Below, one piece after another: positions 43,052-55,524 of a stretch of DNA of 64,000 nt. The DNA lies in contig NC_091273.1 in assembly GCF_042100115.1 (NCBI RefSeq), forward strand, positions 124,001 through 188,000. The letters run 5' to 3'. A program made the position numbers and the translations under genes. The stretch's first letter is position 1. Each line of letters starts with the position of its first letter. The stretch is from Alternaria dauci. Its lineage: Eukaryota > Ascomycota > Dothideomycetes > Pleosporales > Pleosporaceae. A model generated the notes under the pieces. The model ran no database searches. It saw only the letters and a program-made list of their open reading frames with translations, and was not told the DNA's origin.

Positions 43052-43503
43052 ATGAAGCTCATCACCACTCTCCTCGCTATCCTTGGCACTGTCGCCATCG
43101 GCCAAGCAGCTAGCTGCTCTGGTGCCAGGCAATGCCAGTGTCTCTTCCAAGACGGCTCGCACTGCTGTGTCTACGGCTACGTTAGTCACCACCCTTTTCT
43201 AATCCTCTTCTCCAAGCACCACATGATCTGACATTTTCGTTACACAGAATGCGCAAACAGGTGACACCTCGGACTGCACTGCCGTTTGCTCCGGTGCTTC
43301 TCGTCTCCTGCAGAGCGGCGAGAATACTCCTGCCAAGTGCAATGCTGGCGGATCGTTTTCTTGCGTTGGTATTATTACTGCGCAGGGACGTACGCCTTGC
43401 TATAACAATAACGAGGGTAAGTTGGTCGATGGGATTGCTGATAGGGCGTAGTTGCTAACGAACACCAGTTCCTGTTAAACTGGCAAGTCTGTCTGGGCAA
43501 TGA
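43052..43503 (+). CDS. small secreted cysteine-rich protein, 110 aa
   Basis: Three exons, 43052-43180, 43248-43416 and 43469-43503, give 110 codons plus stop. The last intron has an ideal GTAAGT donor and TGCTAAC branch before ACCAG. Without it the frame would read on to a TAG at about 43449. A signal peptide, MKLITTLLAILGTVAIGQA, is followed by ten cysteines (CSGARQCQC, HCC, then DCTAVC, KC, SC, PC), so it is extracellular and disulfide-bonded. The even number and spacing fit a candidate effector or hydrophobin-like small protein, though it lacks the full hydrophobin pattern. Unrelated to the pair at the left end of the window. Confidence 0.65.
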
Positions 43504-43696
43504 TTTAGGTATGGCTGAGGATGTGGTGTTGGATGAAACTGTGTTAGATATGAAATATACGAGCAATGACTTTGACATGTATACTCTATCATTTTAGATC
43601 GACAGTGAAAGGCCCCTATTCCTTGATCCATCGTCTCTTTCCATTGCCTATTGTAATCTCCATGAAACACCAGCTCGACCATCAATTATACAAGCT

Positions 43697-44908
43697 CTAA
43701 GTCAGGCTACGCAAGTCCTCCTCAGTCAATACACTAAACCATCTATAAGAGTATTTCAAACTGTATCCAAGAATCGACCTCCCATGCCGCATACCCAGGT
43801 CAACCATGCGCTTGCAGTCCCATATCGCGAACCCATATTTGCGCCACAGCCGAAAGGGGTACTTGAGCAGAGCCGGGCCCGCAGCCTCAAATGTATCGCA
43901 GATGGACATGATGTGTTGGAAATGGTATGACATGGGCACTGAGTTGAGGTTTCTTGGCCCCTGATTGAGCTTGTCCTCATTCCAGCCGAATGAGGGCAGC
44001 TCGGTACAAGAACAGCTCGACACTGGCCCTTCGGTCCGACGTATCGCTGGCAAGCTGTACGTATTGTCGTGAACGGCTTCCACAGAAGGAACAGCTCCAG
44101 AGGTGAATGCGTCGACAAAATCATAAGCAGTCAAAATCTGCTCCTTCTCAAAGTCGAACACGTCGTAAAAGCCATCTGGGCTACTTTCCGACAGAGCTTC
44201 GATCTCTTTTGTCGACCAAAGAGTGTCCAGTTGACCCTTGTTCCCAGCGCCCTGAAGTTCCATGAGAAACTGCAGTCGCCAGAATGCCTTGATCATCCGC
44301 TGCCCCTCTACCCACGAAGGCGGGCCGGTCCGCTGCGGAACATAGTCCTTACAACACTCGGCCTTTTCGAACATCTCTTTATACGTGCGTCCGGGCCCAT
44401 ACTCAATGAGCGTAGAGGGCCGCATCTCCATCGACCTCTCTATATAATAATCGAGACAAGCATGCGACCAGGCATGTACGTTCTCGGCAGCAGCGAGCAA
44501 GTATCGTACCGCAGCGGCGGCACGGTCTAGTCGCAACGAACGCATGTCATCCGTTCCAATAACCATATATGTATTCACTTGTGTGTCCACATCCCCCGTT
44601 GGCATGTCGTACCTGGACGGAACTGAGTCAGTGGCCGCCACCCTCTTCGCCTCCGACAAGGAAGCTGGAAAGCGCCCCAGCCGCGCTTCAAGAACCGCGC
44701 CCATGAGCCGACGAGTCAGCACAGGAACATCACGTTCCAGCACCCCGTCCAGGATCTCGAGCGGATACCTGTCGAGCACTCCGTCCATGGCGGGCGATGC
44801 ATGGGTCAGGTTGCGTAGAGACCAGGGGTCGGGCGAGAGCTTTATGATTTGGATTCGGAGTTCCTCGGGGAGGCGGGCGAATGCGTCGTGTGTGGTACTC
44901 GCTGTCAT
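43697..44908 (-). CDS. F-box-like protein, 403 aa
   Basis: A single exon of 403 residues. The N-terminal 10-50 region (FARLPEELRIQIIKLSPDPWSLRNLTHASPAMDGVL) is an F-box-like helix bundle, the part that binds Skp1 in SCF ubiquitin ligases. The remainder is helical, with no leucine-rich or WD repeats, as in many fungal F-box proteins, so the substrate is unknown. It shares the LP-x-EL pattern with the broken F-box gene at 15121-16024 but the two differ in the rest. Confidence 0.75.
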   Translation of the reverse strand: MTASTTHDAFARLPEELRIQIIKLSPDPWSLRNLTHASPAMDGVLDRYPLEILDGVLERDVPVLTRRLMGAVLEARLGRFPASLSEAKRVAATDSVPSRYDMPTGDVDTQVNTYMVIGTDDMRSLRLDRAAAAVRYLLAAAENVHAWSHACLDYYIERSMEMRPSTLIEYGPGRTYKEMFEKAECCKDYVPQRTGPPSWVEGQRMIKAFWRLQFLMELQGAGNKGQLDTLWSTKEIEALSESSPDGFYDVFDFEKEQILTAYDFVDAFTSGAVPSVEAVHDNTYSLPAIRRTEGPVSSCSCTELPSFGWNEDKLNQGPRNLNSVPMSYHFQHIMSICDTFEAAGPALLKYPFRLWRKYGFAIWDCKRMVDLGMRHGRSILGYSLKYSYRWFSVLTEEDLRSLT

Positions 44909-45765
44909 GGTTGCTTTGGTTATGTGGTCGTCGTCGCCGAGATGGGTAGATAGAGAGAAGATAGAGTTACGGACGTGACAGATGGCAGTGTTTTATCTGC
45001 AGTAAACACGTCCCAGAAGACGTCATGTGTTGGCAAAAGGGCTCAGAAAGGGCTGAAAAGGATTGAAAGGGGTCGAGAAAGATTTGAGTTCTCCACAGCA
45101 TGATTCACGGGCGAAGTAAAGATGTGGTTTAGTGGAGTGGATAAGAAGGATTGTGGCACAGCAACCACGCCGCAGGCTCATGACTGTCCGTTCATGAACT
45201 AATGAAGCAAGTAGGCCATAAGCGGGCTGCTCATCTACGATCACTTACATGCTCGTACACGCGCGCAATACTTATTACTACATCTCTCAGGCAAGCAAGA
45301 CACGATACGCAGACAATCTCCAATCACATCTTCACAAGAACAAACATCATACACACTAGTACATTCATTCATTCGTTCATTCCTACTCTACTCCCCACAC
45401 TCCCCAGAGTTCACCCACCCCAAAGCCGCAAAGTAAAAAGAGTGAGAAAGAAAGAAAGAAAGAAAGAAAGAAGAAAAAAAGATCCTCAAACCAGGCGCCC
45501 GATGTACTTTCATCAACGCCGCCGCATCATGCTCCCATACATACATACATACAGTCTCATCAATCATCAATCAACTCCACACCCATGCACTCTATACACC
45601 AGCAGTGCTGCCATCGCACCACAAAAGGAAAAGTGAAAAACTCGCTCAAATCGGGGGACTGTCATCCTTTACAGCCTGGCTCTTCTCTCTTCTTTCTCTT
45701 CTCTTTTCCCTTTTTCACAATCTCGGTCTCTGGTACTCTCCAGTAGTGGTGGGGCCCGAGTGTAG
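44909..45765. other. intergenic with microsatellites
   Basis: Contains a (GAAA)n run at 45446-45473 and a short (CATA)n run near 45538-45556, otherwise no gene. Confidence 0.5.
45446..45473 (+). repeat. (GAAA)n microsatellite
   Basis: Seven tandem GAAA units within the intergenic region between the F-box and dehydrogenase genes. Confidence 0.85.
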
Positions 45766-47385
<1,620 letters not shown>

Positions 47386-48056
47386 CGTGATAGCTTTTCG
47401 TGTATGTGTATATAATCAACAAGTCGATGTTGATGCAGCAGTCTAGTTAGCAGAAGAGAGGTACCTCGAAGTTATTTAAATAACACCACGTAGTGAGGGG
47501 AAAACCCGAGCTATTACAGATAGCTCGAGCGGCTCCGGTAGCTTTTTGATTCGGGAAAAGGCGCGTCGTGGGTGGGGTCGTACAGTCGTCATGGGCTGCC
47601 CCTCCATTGCCCCTCATTCGGCGGAGACGGCTCGGGCATTAGCGATACGCGTGAGACTCGCGAGACGTGAGGCTCAAACTTGGAGCTGGCTCGGGATACT
47701 TCGCCGTTGGCGTACCAAGGCCTTTCTTTCCACGGCGTTTCTGGGCGCGCCTGTCGCTATCATTGGTGAATGGCGAGGCGTGGTCCGGGCTTGTTAGCTA
47801 CATGTGGAGAACTGGTAGGCTCTGGGCTCGTCATCGCTCTCGGCACTTGCGCGGCGGATCTACTTGCCCGTTTGGGACGACGGGTGCGACAGCGTCGTGT
47901 ATGTATATACGGCATTCAGCAATGCATCGCACGCACAGGAATCAACATGAACAGCTCTGATTCTCAGCAAAAGATGTCGCAAGTATAACGCCAGTAGAGC
48001 CATGCAACCCGACTTATCCAAGACGCCAGACACCCCCTTCCCTACCGTCCTGCGTA
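47386..48056. other. intergenic, no supported gene
   Basis: Upstream region of SFA1 and 3' flank of the AhpC/TSA-like gene. A short AT-rich stretch near 47470 (TTATTTAAATAAC) is palindromic. Confidence 0.35.
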
Positions 48057-49222
48057 TCATAACCCTGCCTCCATCTTCTTCGGATCCTCTTCTAAAATCC
48101 GGTCCGGCGTCGACCGCTTGCTCGAACCCCGTGACAAATCCGTGGCACCTGGAGCTTCTTTACCACCCTTACTTTTACTCCTCAGCCTGCCCCAGCTCAT
48201 CGCTCTCTTCCTGCCTTCTCTGTCTTTTTCCTTTTCCTTCTTGACGTCGTGACTCCATTTCCTGCGTGGCGGGGGCCGCGATCCATCCAGCCCAATCAAC
48301 TTGCGTAGATCCGATACTTCAGCGTGGCCGCGAGTAGTCTTCATGCGATGCGCCCAGGTACCTGGTTTCAAATTTCCTGATCAGTAAACGTCCTTTACAC
48401 AGCGTTTTCGCCGGGATAGAAGAATGACTCACACTCGCCGTCCTCGAACAAAAACTCTCCACCCACTTGCTTAAAGTCTCCGCCCTTGAGTGCCTTCTTG
48501 CCCGTGCTGAGACCCTGGAAGATGGACTGGACCGAGTTGATGAGCACGTTGGTCTGCATGTATTCCGGCTTCGCGCCGAGATTGAACGTGCGTGTCATGC
48601 CGAGATGGTCGTACAGCTTGCGACTCGGATCCGCGTATATCGGAAACGGACAGCCAGTGGTTTCCGTGTACATGGGAATGAGCTCAGGTCTCCCGCAGCC
48701 AATGACGGTGATGAAGGTGGGCGTGGGCAGCGAGAGGAGGTCGTCGGGCTTGATGGACGAGGCGAGGGTGCGCAGATATTCCTGGCAGTTCTAGAGGTAT
48801 GTCAGTATGGCGTGGATGCATGTCGGGAGCGGAAGACGTACGCCGCAGAAGAAGTGCCGTATGAAGATGATGAGCTGTCGCGAGGCGACGTGTGGTGCTT
48901 TGTACAGCTCCTTGAAAGGCCGGCTCTGCCCTTGCGCATCCAAGACTAGCAAGTCTTCTACCCTGGCCAGGTCCTGCTCGCTCGGAATGTCGTTGTTCAC
49001 GTCGACGGTGCCCTCAAATTCCTCTTGTTCCTTCTGCAGGACGGGTGTTGAGCTCGACGGCGAGAACGGCGGCGTCATGCTCTCTGTGGTGTCGAGCGAC
49101 ATCTTGGTGTCGAGGTCGGCGGGGTGGCTGCTTTGTGAGTGTGGGGGTGAGGGGAGTTGCGATGTTGGGGGCTGCGATGCCATGGGTGCGGTCATGGGCT
49201 TGTGCGTGTCTGACGTCTCCAT
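48057..49222 (-). CDS. AhpC/TSA-like thioredoxin-fold protein (AAED1/PRXL2-like), 347 aa
   Basis: Three exons, 48842-49222, 48433-48790 and 48057-48361, with introns of 51 (GTACGT...TCTAG) and 71 bases (GTGAGT...AACCAG), encode 347 residues. A disordered Pro/Ser/Gln-rich N-terminus is followed from about residue 80 by VLDAQGQSRPFKELYKAPHVASRQLIIFIRHFFCGNCQEYL, where the CxNC pair sits at the start of a thioredoxin-like helix, then an SLPTPTFITVIGCG strand. This layout matches the fungal AhpC/TSA-2 (AAED1) group; activity may be peroxide or disulfide reduction. The C-terminus is a basic tail (KKEKEKDREGRKR). Confidence 0.78.
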
Positions 49223-49924
49223 TCTGTCGTCCGGAAGCGTGCGATAGTATATCAGTGAGCCCGGGCGTGTTGTTGGCTATGTATGCTGTTTGTCGTGGGC
49301 GTTACTCAGCACCACGGATGCCAGCTGGGCCGGGGCTAGCTAGCAGTTGCGCTCAAAGGGTGACGGGTCAATAATTCGAGCGGGGGGCGCAGCAGCGTCG
49401 GATACGAAGACTGCGTCGTAAATAGGTCGTTGGATGCACTCTGTCAGGTGAGCAGCCAGGAGGAGATATGGCAGATTGTTGGAATAAAGAAGCCGAAACA
49501 CGGCTAGACATGCGACGCGGACGCGACATGTGAGACGCAGGTACGCACCGCACAAGACGTCAGCGGCTCATGAAACCTGTCTGTTAGCTCCCGCTGTAGT
49601 GTTAGCCAAGCGATCAAAAGGGACCGCGCTATGCCAGTCAAGCACTGCGACTTTGCTTTTGTAAGACGCTGCGGATGGATGCATGCGTGATAGTGGCGAC
49701 GCTGTGGCTCGCGATCCGTGGTGTTGACGTGGTGCGAGCCGTGTCTCGGGCGTATCGCAGGGGCGGTTGGTGGCGCTAGGCCACGAACGTCACACTGAGG
49801 ACTTCCTCTACCCACTGCTTCATTCTGGCTATCCCCATGCCGTACCTCGATGGAAGTAATCCCCAGCTTTAACCATGTAGTATCCGACAAACGCCGTTTC
49901 TCAGCCCCATGTCCACGCCCTTGA
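49223..49924. other. intergenic, no supported gene
   Basis: Upstream region of the AhpC/TSA-like gene, 3' flank of the SET gene. Nothing else seen. Confidence 0.35.
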
Positions 49925-51084
49925 TCACCGCTGCAGCGCGACCTTGGCCTTGATCCGACGAACCACATCCGCATACTTCCCATAATTAGGAAAATCCTCC
50001 CCCTGACAATCCCTCTTAACCTCCAGCGCCTTGATTGCCGCCACCTCCGCCATCCTAAGATCGCCCTCCATCTCGCAAACCAGAGCGATATCCAGGTACC
50101 TAGTTCAAGTCAGCAACACGTCCATATGTGAGCGAACAGCTCCAACCTACACAGCAGCCAGCCTCGCACTATAATCTCCCTCAGCCCTATGCAACGCCGC
50201 CAGCTCCAACAACTTCTTCACCACAAAATCGCGCTGCTGACTCCCCTGCCGCAACGCCGCGCCCCTAAGCACCGCCGTCTCCCTCTCCAACTCAAGTAGC
50301 CTAAACCTGCGCTCCGCGCTCTTAGCTCCAAAACTCTCTTCATCTTCTTCATCATCCGTACACGCAGGACAATCACAGACAAACCCATAGTGCCTCAGCT
50401 CATACGCACGCAGCCCCTTATCATGCATCATATCGACATAACTCAGCGTGATTTCAGCGCCAGCAGGGACCTAGATGGCTACATCAGCGTCTATCCCGCA
50501 CAGTAAGTGAACATATACCGCCCGGCCGCATACCGGATTCATGACATGGATATTTTCTTTGCCCGTAGAGTGGTTGAACGAGAAACACGCATTCGGATTA
50601 CACGAGTGATTGAACCGACTCGCGTGCACGAATACGGCGGCCCCGTCCCCCATTTCCATGCAGTTTGTTTGGAAGATACTAATCAGACTCGCGGCCGAGC
50701 CTGTTCGCGCGCCGTGCTGCTCGGCGATGCGAGCGCGTTCCCTGGGGGCGACCGAGTCGTGGATGCGGGTAGGCCAGTTTTTGGGGTCTTGGCCGTGGCT
50801 CGAGTGGAGAGTGTGGTAGAGGGCTTGTTGGGCGGGGGTTAGCTCCGCGAATGCTTTTTCGACGTCGGAGAGCATGTATTCGGCGATGGGGACGACAAGC
50901 AGGGGCGCTTCGGAGAGGATGCGGGTGCCGCGGGAGAGGTCGCGGACGGCGAAGCAGCCATAGCCCTTGTTGGGGATGGCGCGTATGGTGTAGTATGGGT
51001 TGTCTGCTGGGGTTGTGTCAGTTGGTGAATACGGTGGTGGTGGTTGCACTTACCTGGAGCAGAAGGGGTCGATGTCGTTGCCAT
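49925..51084 (-). CDS. SET-domain protein, 337 aa
   Basis: Four exons, 51054-51084, 50519-51006, 50151-50470 and 49925-50099, with introns of 47, 48 and 51 bases, give 337 residues. The SET domain begins YYTIRAIPNKGYGCFAVRDL and has the S-adenosylmethionine/active-site motif SRFNHSCNPNA near residue 145, then GAEITLSYVD and a post-SET zinc-binding FVCDCPACTDD. The insertion between the two SET halves (LISIFQTNCMEMGDG) is of the SMYD/SET-5 style. Probably a protein lysine methyltransferase in nucleus or cytosol; substrate unknown. The C-terminal part resembles a short TPR-like helical region. The start codon follows from the tiny first exon that is needed for frame. Confidence 0.8.
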
Positions 51085-51711
51085 GGTGTCGGTGGAGGAT
51101 GTAGGCGTGGTGTGGTTGGTAGAAGACAAAGGTGGGAGTTGGAAGATATAGAGAGCGTTTGCTATCTACGCGAGCGCCCACAGGTGAGAGCAAGCCCCAA
51201 ACTTACCGCAAAGACCAGCCTAGGATAGGTGAGAGCGCACCTCACTTTGACGCCGAGAGCAGACTCGTTGATATTGGTGACATTGACCACCCTGTATCTG
51301 TAGCACTACACCTCATTTTGGGAAGTCATCCGCGACCGCAAACTAGTGCGAGGAGGTCCTCAAGGGGTGAGATGCGTAACACGCCGGTAGTGCTGGGTCA
51401 ACGTAGCAGGCATGAGGAGTCGCAGCAACGTCTCAACACCATCATAACGTCCAAGTCGGCTTCTGAAGACATGGTAATCGCGCACTCTTCCAGTCCTCCC
51501 CTTCCTCCTCCCGTCTACCCCTCGTCCCCCAACCACGCTCTTCAAAGTCAGTAGCCCTTCTCACACGCACTTCTTTCATACAAGGAGGCGATCAACGGGG
51601 ACTGCATGTGTACTGCACGACAAAATGCACATTGCTCTTCCTCAGCAAGAGCCAGGACACGTGATATTTGGAGATGAAAATTGGTAGAGTGCTATCAAAC
51701 TAACTAAGACT
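51085..51711. other. intergenic, no supported gene
   Basis: Upstream of the SET gene and 3' flank of the Gln-rich gene. Confidence 0.35.
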
Positions 51712-52750
51712 TCATGCATCCCAGTTGAACGAATCGATCTCAAGCAATATGGGATCGATATCCTCCCACGCCAGTTCCACGTCAGTCAACACCAAGCCCA
51801 TGGTGGGCACCTCCGGCTCGATGCCAAGCAGCACCGGATCAATCGTGGTCGATACAGCGACCGGGGCGGCAGGCTCGCTACTTACCGGCGCGCTCTGCAC
51901 CAGAGCGTACTCGTCCAGCGGCGGAATATCTACCGGGAGCGATGCGTCAGCGGGGCCAGCGGACGCCCAGTTTGCGCCCTGGATGTCCTGGACGCCGCTT
52001 GTCCAGCTGTATTGCGGCTGGGGTGAGCCGCCGGGCATCTGCAGCTGCTCCATGGGCGGGTTGAAGCCGTCTATAAGTGAGGACTGTGTGGAGTCAAAGC
52101 TTACCGTTTGCGGCTGGGGCGCTGCCATGTAGGCTCCTGGCTGCTGCGGCATCGGTTGCTGCATCAGCATCTGCTGCTGCGGCAGCCGCCATGTAGGCTC
52201 CTGGTTGCTGCATTTGCTGTGTTTGCTGCGTTTGCGGCATCTGCGGCATCTGCAGCATCTGCTGCTGCGGCGGCGTCTGTTCCTGTTTCAGCATCTGCTG
52301 CTGCTGCATTTGCTGCTGTTGCTGCATCTGCTCCTGTTGCTGCATCGCGATGCAGTGTTCATGCTGTCGTTTCGCCCGATCCTCGATCCACCATCTACTA
52401 AGCAGCGCATTCATAATCGGTCTCCACAGTAGCGGGGGGCAGAGGGAGAGTTTGAAGCCAATATCCGTTTTCGGATTCCATCCGCTTACCATTTGGTTCT
52501 GCCTCGCCGCTCTCATCCATAGGAGAGGGAAACGCTCGGGCACAGGCATACCGTCGATGGAGGTGATGAGCAGCATGTGCTCGTTCAGGGCGTTGCGGAA
52601 CTCGATCTGCTGGTTCTCGGTGAAGCCAGTGTAGTCCGCGGCAGCGACCTCCATGCCTTTTGGAGGCACCAAGACGATTCCTGGTTGGCCCGGGGGGAAA
52701 CAAAGACCAGTCGGGATGTAGGGAGCTGACATGTTGGGAAGTTTGGGCAT
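51712..52750 (-). CDS. Gln-rich protein with acidic tail; frame switch inside the repeat region
   Basis: From ATG at 52750 the frame encodes about 140 ordered residues (FTENQQIEFRNALNEHML, WMRAARQNQMVSGWNP, SRWWIEDRAKRQHEH) and then a long Gln/Met-rich stretch of CAG/CAA codons (52205-52345). Near 52170-52200 this frame would run out at 52094. The neighbouring frame continues with QQPGAYMAAPQPQTVSFDST, then an acidic tail with IDPVLLGIEPEVPTMG and IDPILLEIDSFNWDA to the stop at 51712. The phrase QQPGAYMAA occurs in both frames, showing a local duplication. A one-base indel, a missed intron or a programmed shift could join them. The tail looks like an acidic/hydrophobic transactivation domain. 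Probable nuclear co-regulator; no DNA-binding domain seen. Confidence 0.5.
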
Positions 52751-54232
52751 CTACATGGTCGGTTAGTACAAGGCTACATGTAAGGATTCCAGGTATGTAT
52801 GTGACTTACTGTTGTATTGTGGGTGGCGGTCAGTTGCTAATACGGTTGTATTTGCTAGCTGTAGCTGTGAGAAGAAGATGAAGCTGAGTTGAAAACAGTA
52901 CTGATTGCCTAGTTTAAATACTTTCCTATCGAAATTCTCCACTCAAATCTCTCGATGCACAGCCTGGACAATATCGTCGACTGTGGGCAGTCCTATGGAT
53001 CAAGACCAAACCCATTATCACATCGACCGACCTTTACAGCGAGTCAGATGCAGCGAAAGAGGAAAACCCGCTCAAAGAGAAGACACTGTGACTATCGAAA
53101 CGAAGAAGTGGGGCTATCGTGACAACACCCTTTTACGATTCGTCTGCCAGCCACACCTCGACAGCCACTGATTGGAGCAGTAAGCGTGGATCGCGTCAAC
53201 TATGGTTGCCTCACCCCAGCTATTTTTATGCCTCATCGTCCCTCTCCTCATTCAATCGGATACCGGCACTGTCTCCCACGGAGCCCCCACGATGGCTGTC
53301 TTCTCGCTAAACCACGCCATCTTCAGTAAGGCACCAGATGTCAGAACCTGGTTTCCCTTGACTTCGACATCATATTACTCGGCGTACTTGAGTGGGGTCG
53401 ATGGGGGAGCCACTTTCCTCGCCAATGATAAATCGCCGATAATTCAGCCCTAGCGGGTCGGCTCGCTGTACCGTAGATCGCCAAATTTAAAAGCAACGAC
53501 GTTGCTGCTTTAAGCACAGGATGTCTGCCCGATGGGCTATGTCTGAACGATATGCTGAGTAAATTCTCTCGTCCAAGTTTGCAGAGCACCCATACTTTGT
53601 GACTCTCCCAGAGTTACGCATCTCGCCCGCGAAATCTCTCTAGTCGGGTTCTCAAGTCTGATATATTGGGTATACTAGTGAGCGGCGAGTATGCTTCGTG
53701 GGAAAAGCGGACCTTCTGAGTACAGTTTGCAAAGTATATGCTCGCGAGACTAACTCATTACGGCATAACTTGCTCGTTCACGCAACACATTGTGCGCGGC
53801 AATATCTTTGAAGAATCATCAGCTGACATAGTCGCGGAGCTCAGCACCCAAGGCATTGCGTAAATTTCACCTACCGCAAGCATCGCTAGGTTCACTAGTC
53901 AAACTCTGCAAGAGTGTGTCCGTTCAAGCACACTGGGTAGCCACCACTCTATGGCTCAGCTAACGGACCTTCTCCAAGGTTCCTCGTAACCATCCCGCCT
54001 CACAACAGAATCCGCTTCTACACGGCACAACGAGTTTTGCAAAACCCATATCCGCATACAAGCTATGCCGCCTAATGCCCGCGATGTGCATGCCGCGCTT
54101 CTCCGTCTCCTTGTCGGTAATCTGGCACCACACTTCGCTTCGCCCGCTGCTTTGCCTTTGTCGAATTTTGCTCGCCAAACTTCCACACCGCCAGCTCCCA
54201 CTCCTGCCTCAAAACCACCCCCGTCAAGACTC
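52751..54232. other. intergenic, no strongly supported gene
   Basis: A short frame at 53202-53453 has a hydrophobic start (MVASPQLFLCLIVPLLIQSD) but is otherwise unconvincing. Confidence 0.35.
53202..53453 (+). CDS. possible small secreted protein, 83 aa
   Basis: Single open frame with a signal-peptide-like start and no cysteine pattern. No homologue recognised; weak evidence. Confidence 0.2.
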   Translation: MVASPQLFLCLIVPLLIQSDTGTVSHGAPTMAVFSLNHAIFSKAPDVRTWFPLTSTSYYSAYLSGVDGGATFLANDKSPIIQP

Positions 54233-55223
54233 TCACCCAACTAACTCGTACCGCGCCAGCCCAGGCCGAGAAGTCCTGCACGGTAACTCGGTTTTGTTAA
54301 AACACGTCGCCATCTCTTGCCGCATCGTTCCGATGCCATTGAGTTCGTGTGCGTATCGCTTCCTTCCGGCTTGTGCTTGTGAGTTCTTGGTGCACATTGA
54401 TCGGTACGCTCCTGGAGTTCTATTGCGTTTCCAAAGCAGGTACGTGCCCGCACCTGTGACGATGAAGAAGATTAAGCCACACGGAATACCTACTGCTAGC
54501 CCGATTTTTGTGCTCGGTGAGAGCCCTTGAGGGCGGCTTCCGGTCGGCCGTGGACTCTGCTCGGTACTCGTCGCGCTGGACCTTGAAGAAGCAGACGCTG
54601 TTGGTCTGCTATCCGGGGCGTCGGTGGGATGCGCCGAGGTTTGTGAATGAGACTTTACCGTACTCGGCCGTCTAGAATCAGAGGCTTTGGATGTCGATAC
54701 CAGCGATGCTGAAGCGGCTACCGAAGAAGACACGCTGGACGCTACTCGTCCAGATTCGAACACCACTGTAGTTAGATACTCCGTTACATACGTGGTCGAA
54801 GGTGCACTCGCAACCGCCGTAGTCGTCGCAAACACCGGTCTGCTCAGAGACGCAGTAGCTGCTCGCAACATTAGCTGAAAACACGCTGAGCCCAAAAAGT
54901 AAGCCCATACGATGGCATGGCTCGATGAAACGATCCCAAGTGTCTGACCTCTCTGAAGAAGTGCATTTGTCCTGGAGGCAGGCATCGATAGATGGTATTT
55001 GCTGTGGCGAATAGTTGCACATGCAACTATTTTCTTGCGAGCCGCATATAAAGTAATTGGTGTTGGTCATAACACATAGTCGCTAACAGCGATCAGCTGC
55101 ATCGAAGCCAGTATCGGGGCGGTCAAGGCTTACCGCGCATTGAGACAGATCTGTGAATTGGACCGCTTGTGCTCTTGCTTGTGAGGCTATTGCGATGAGG
55201 TGCAGAATTAGGAAGGGGAACAT
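54233..55223 (-). CDS. CFEM-domain membrane protein, 295 aa
   Basis: Three exons, 55134-55223, 54911-55082 and 54233-54858, with introns of 51 and 52 bases (the second has GTATGG...GCTAAT...AGCAG), give 295 residues. A signal peptide, MFPFLILHLIAIASQARA, is followed by a CFEM domain with eight cysteines: CARLC, FIC, CMC, AC, KC, PC. Then comes a Ser/Thr-rich stalk (TTAVASAPSTTYVTEYLTTVV, SSVSSSVAASASLVSTSK), a membrane span (IGLAVGIPCGLIFFIVTGAGTYLLW) and a short basic cytoplasmic tail. CFEM proteins act in haem/iron uptake, adhesion or as receptors (Pth11-like). The single span and stalk favour a surface sensor or iron-binding protein. Confidence 0.8.
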
Positions 55224-55524
55224 GGCTAATTAGTCGCCATCGCGTGGAAGGAAGATGTTTAGGGGATGAATGCTCTGGCTTAATACATAGACAAAGGAGC
55301 AGCCGCAGCTCAGTTGTTGAGAAGGCTGGAATGTGCAAGGTAGCGTGGCGCAAGAACACTTCCGCATCCGGCTGGAAACGACGCCCGGACTTCAGCCTCA
55401 CCAACGCTATCAGTGACAAGACAAAGAGACGGTTCGTTGCAGTCTCAACGTCCCATAGTCATGATACAGACTAGATTTTCACGCACCAACGCTTGAGCTT
55501 CGTCGTGGATATATCATCGACAAC

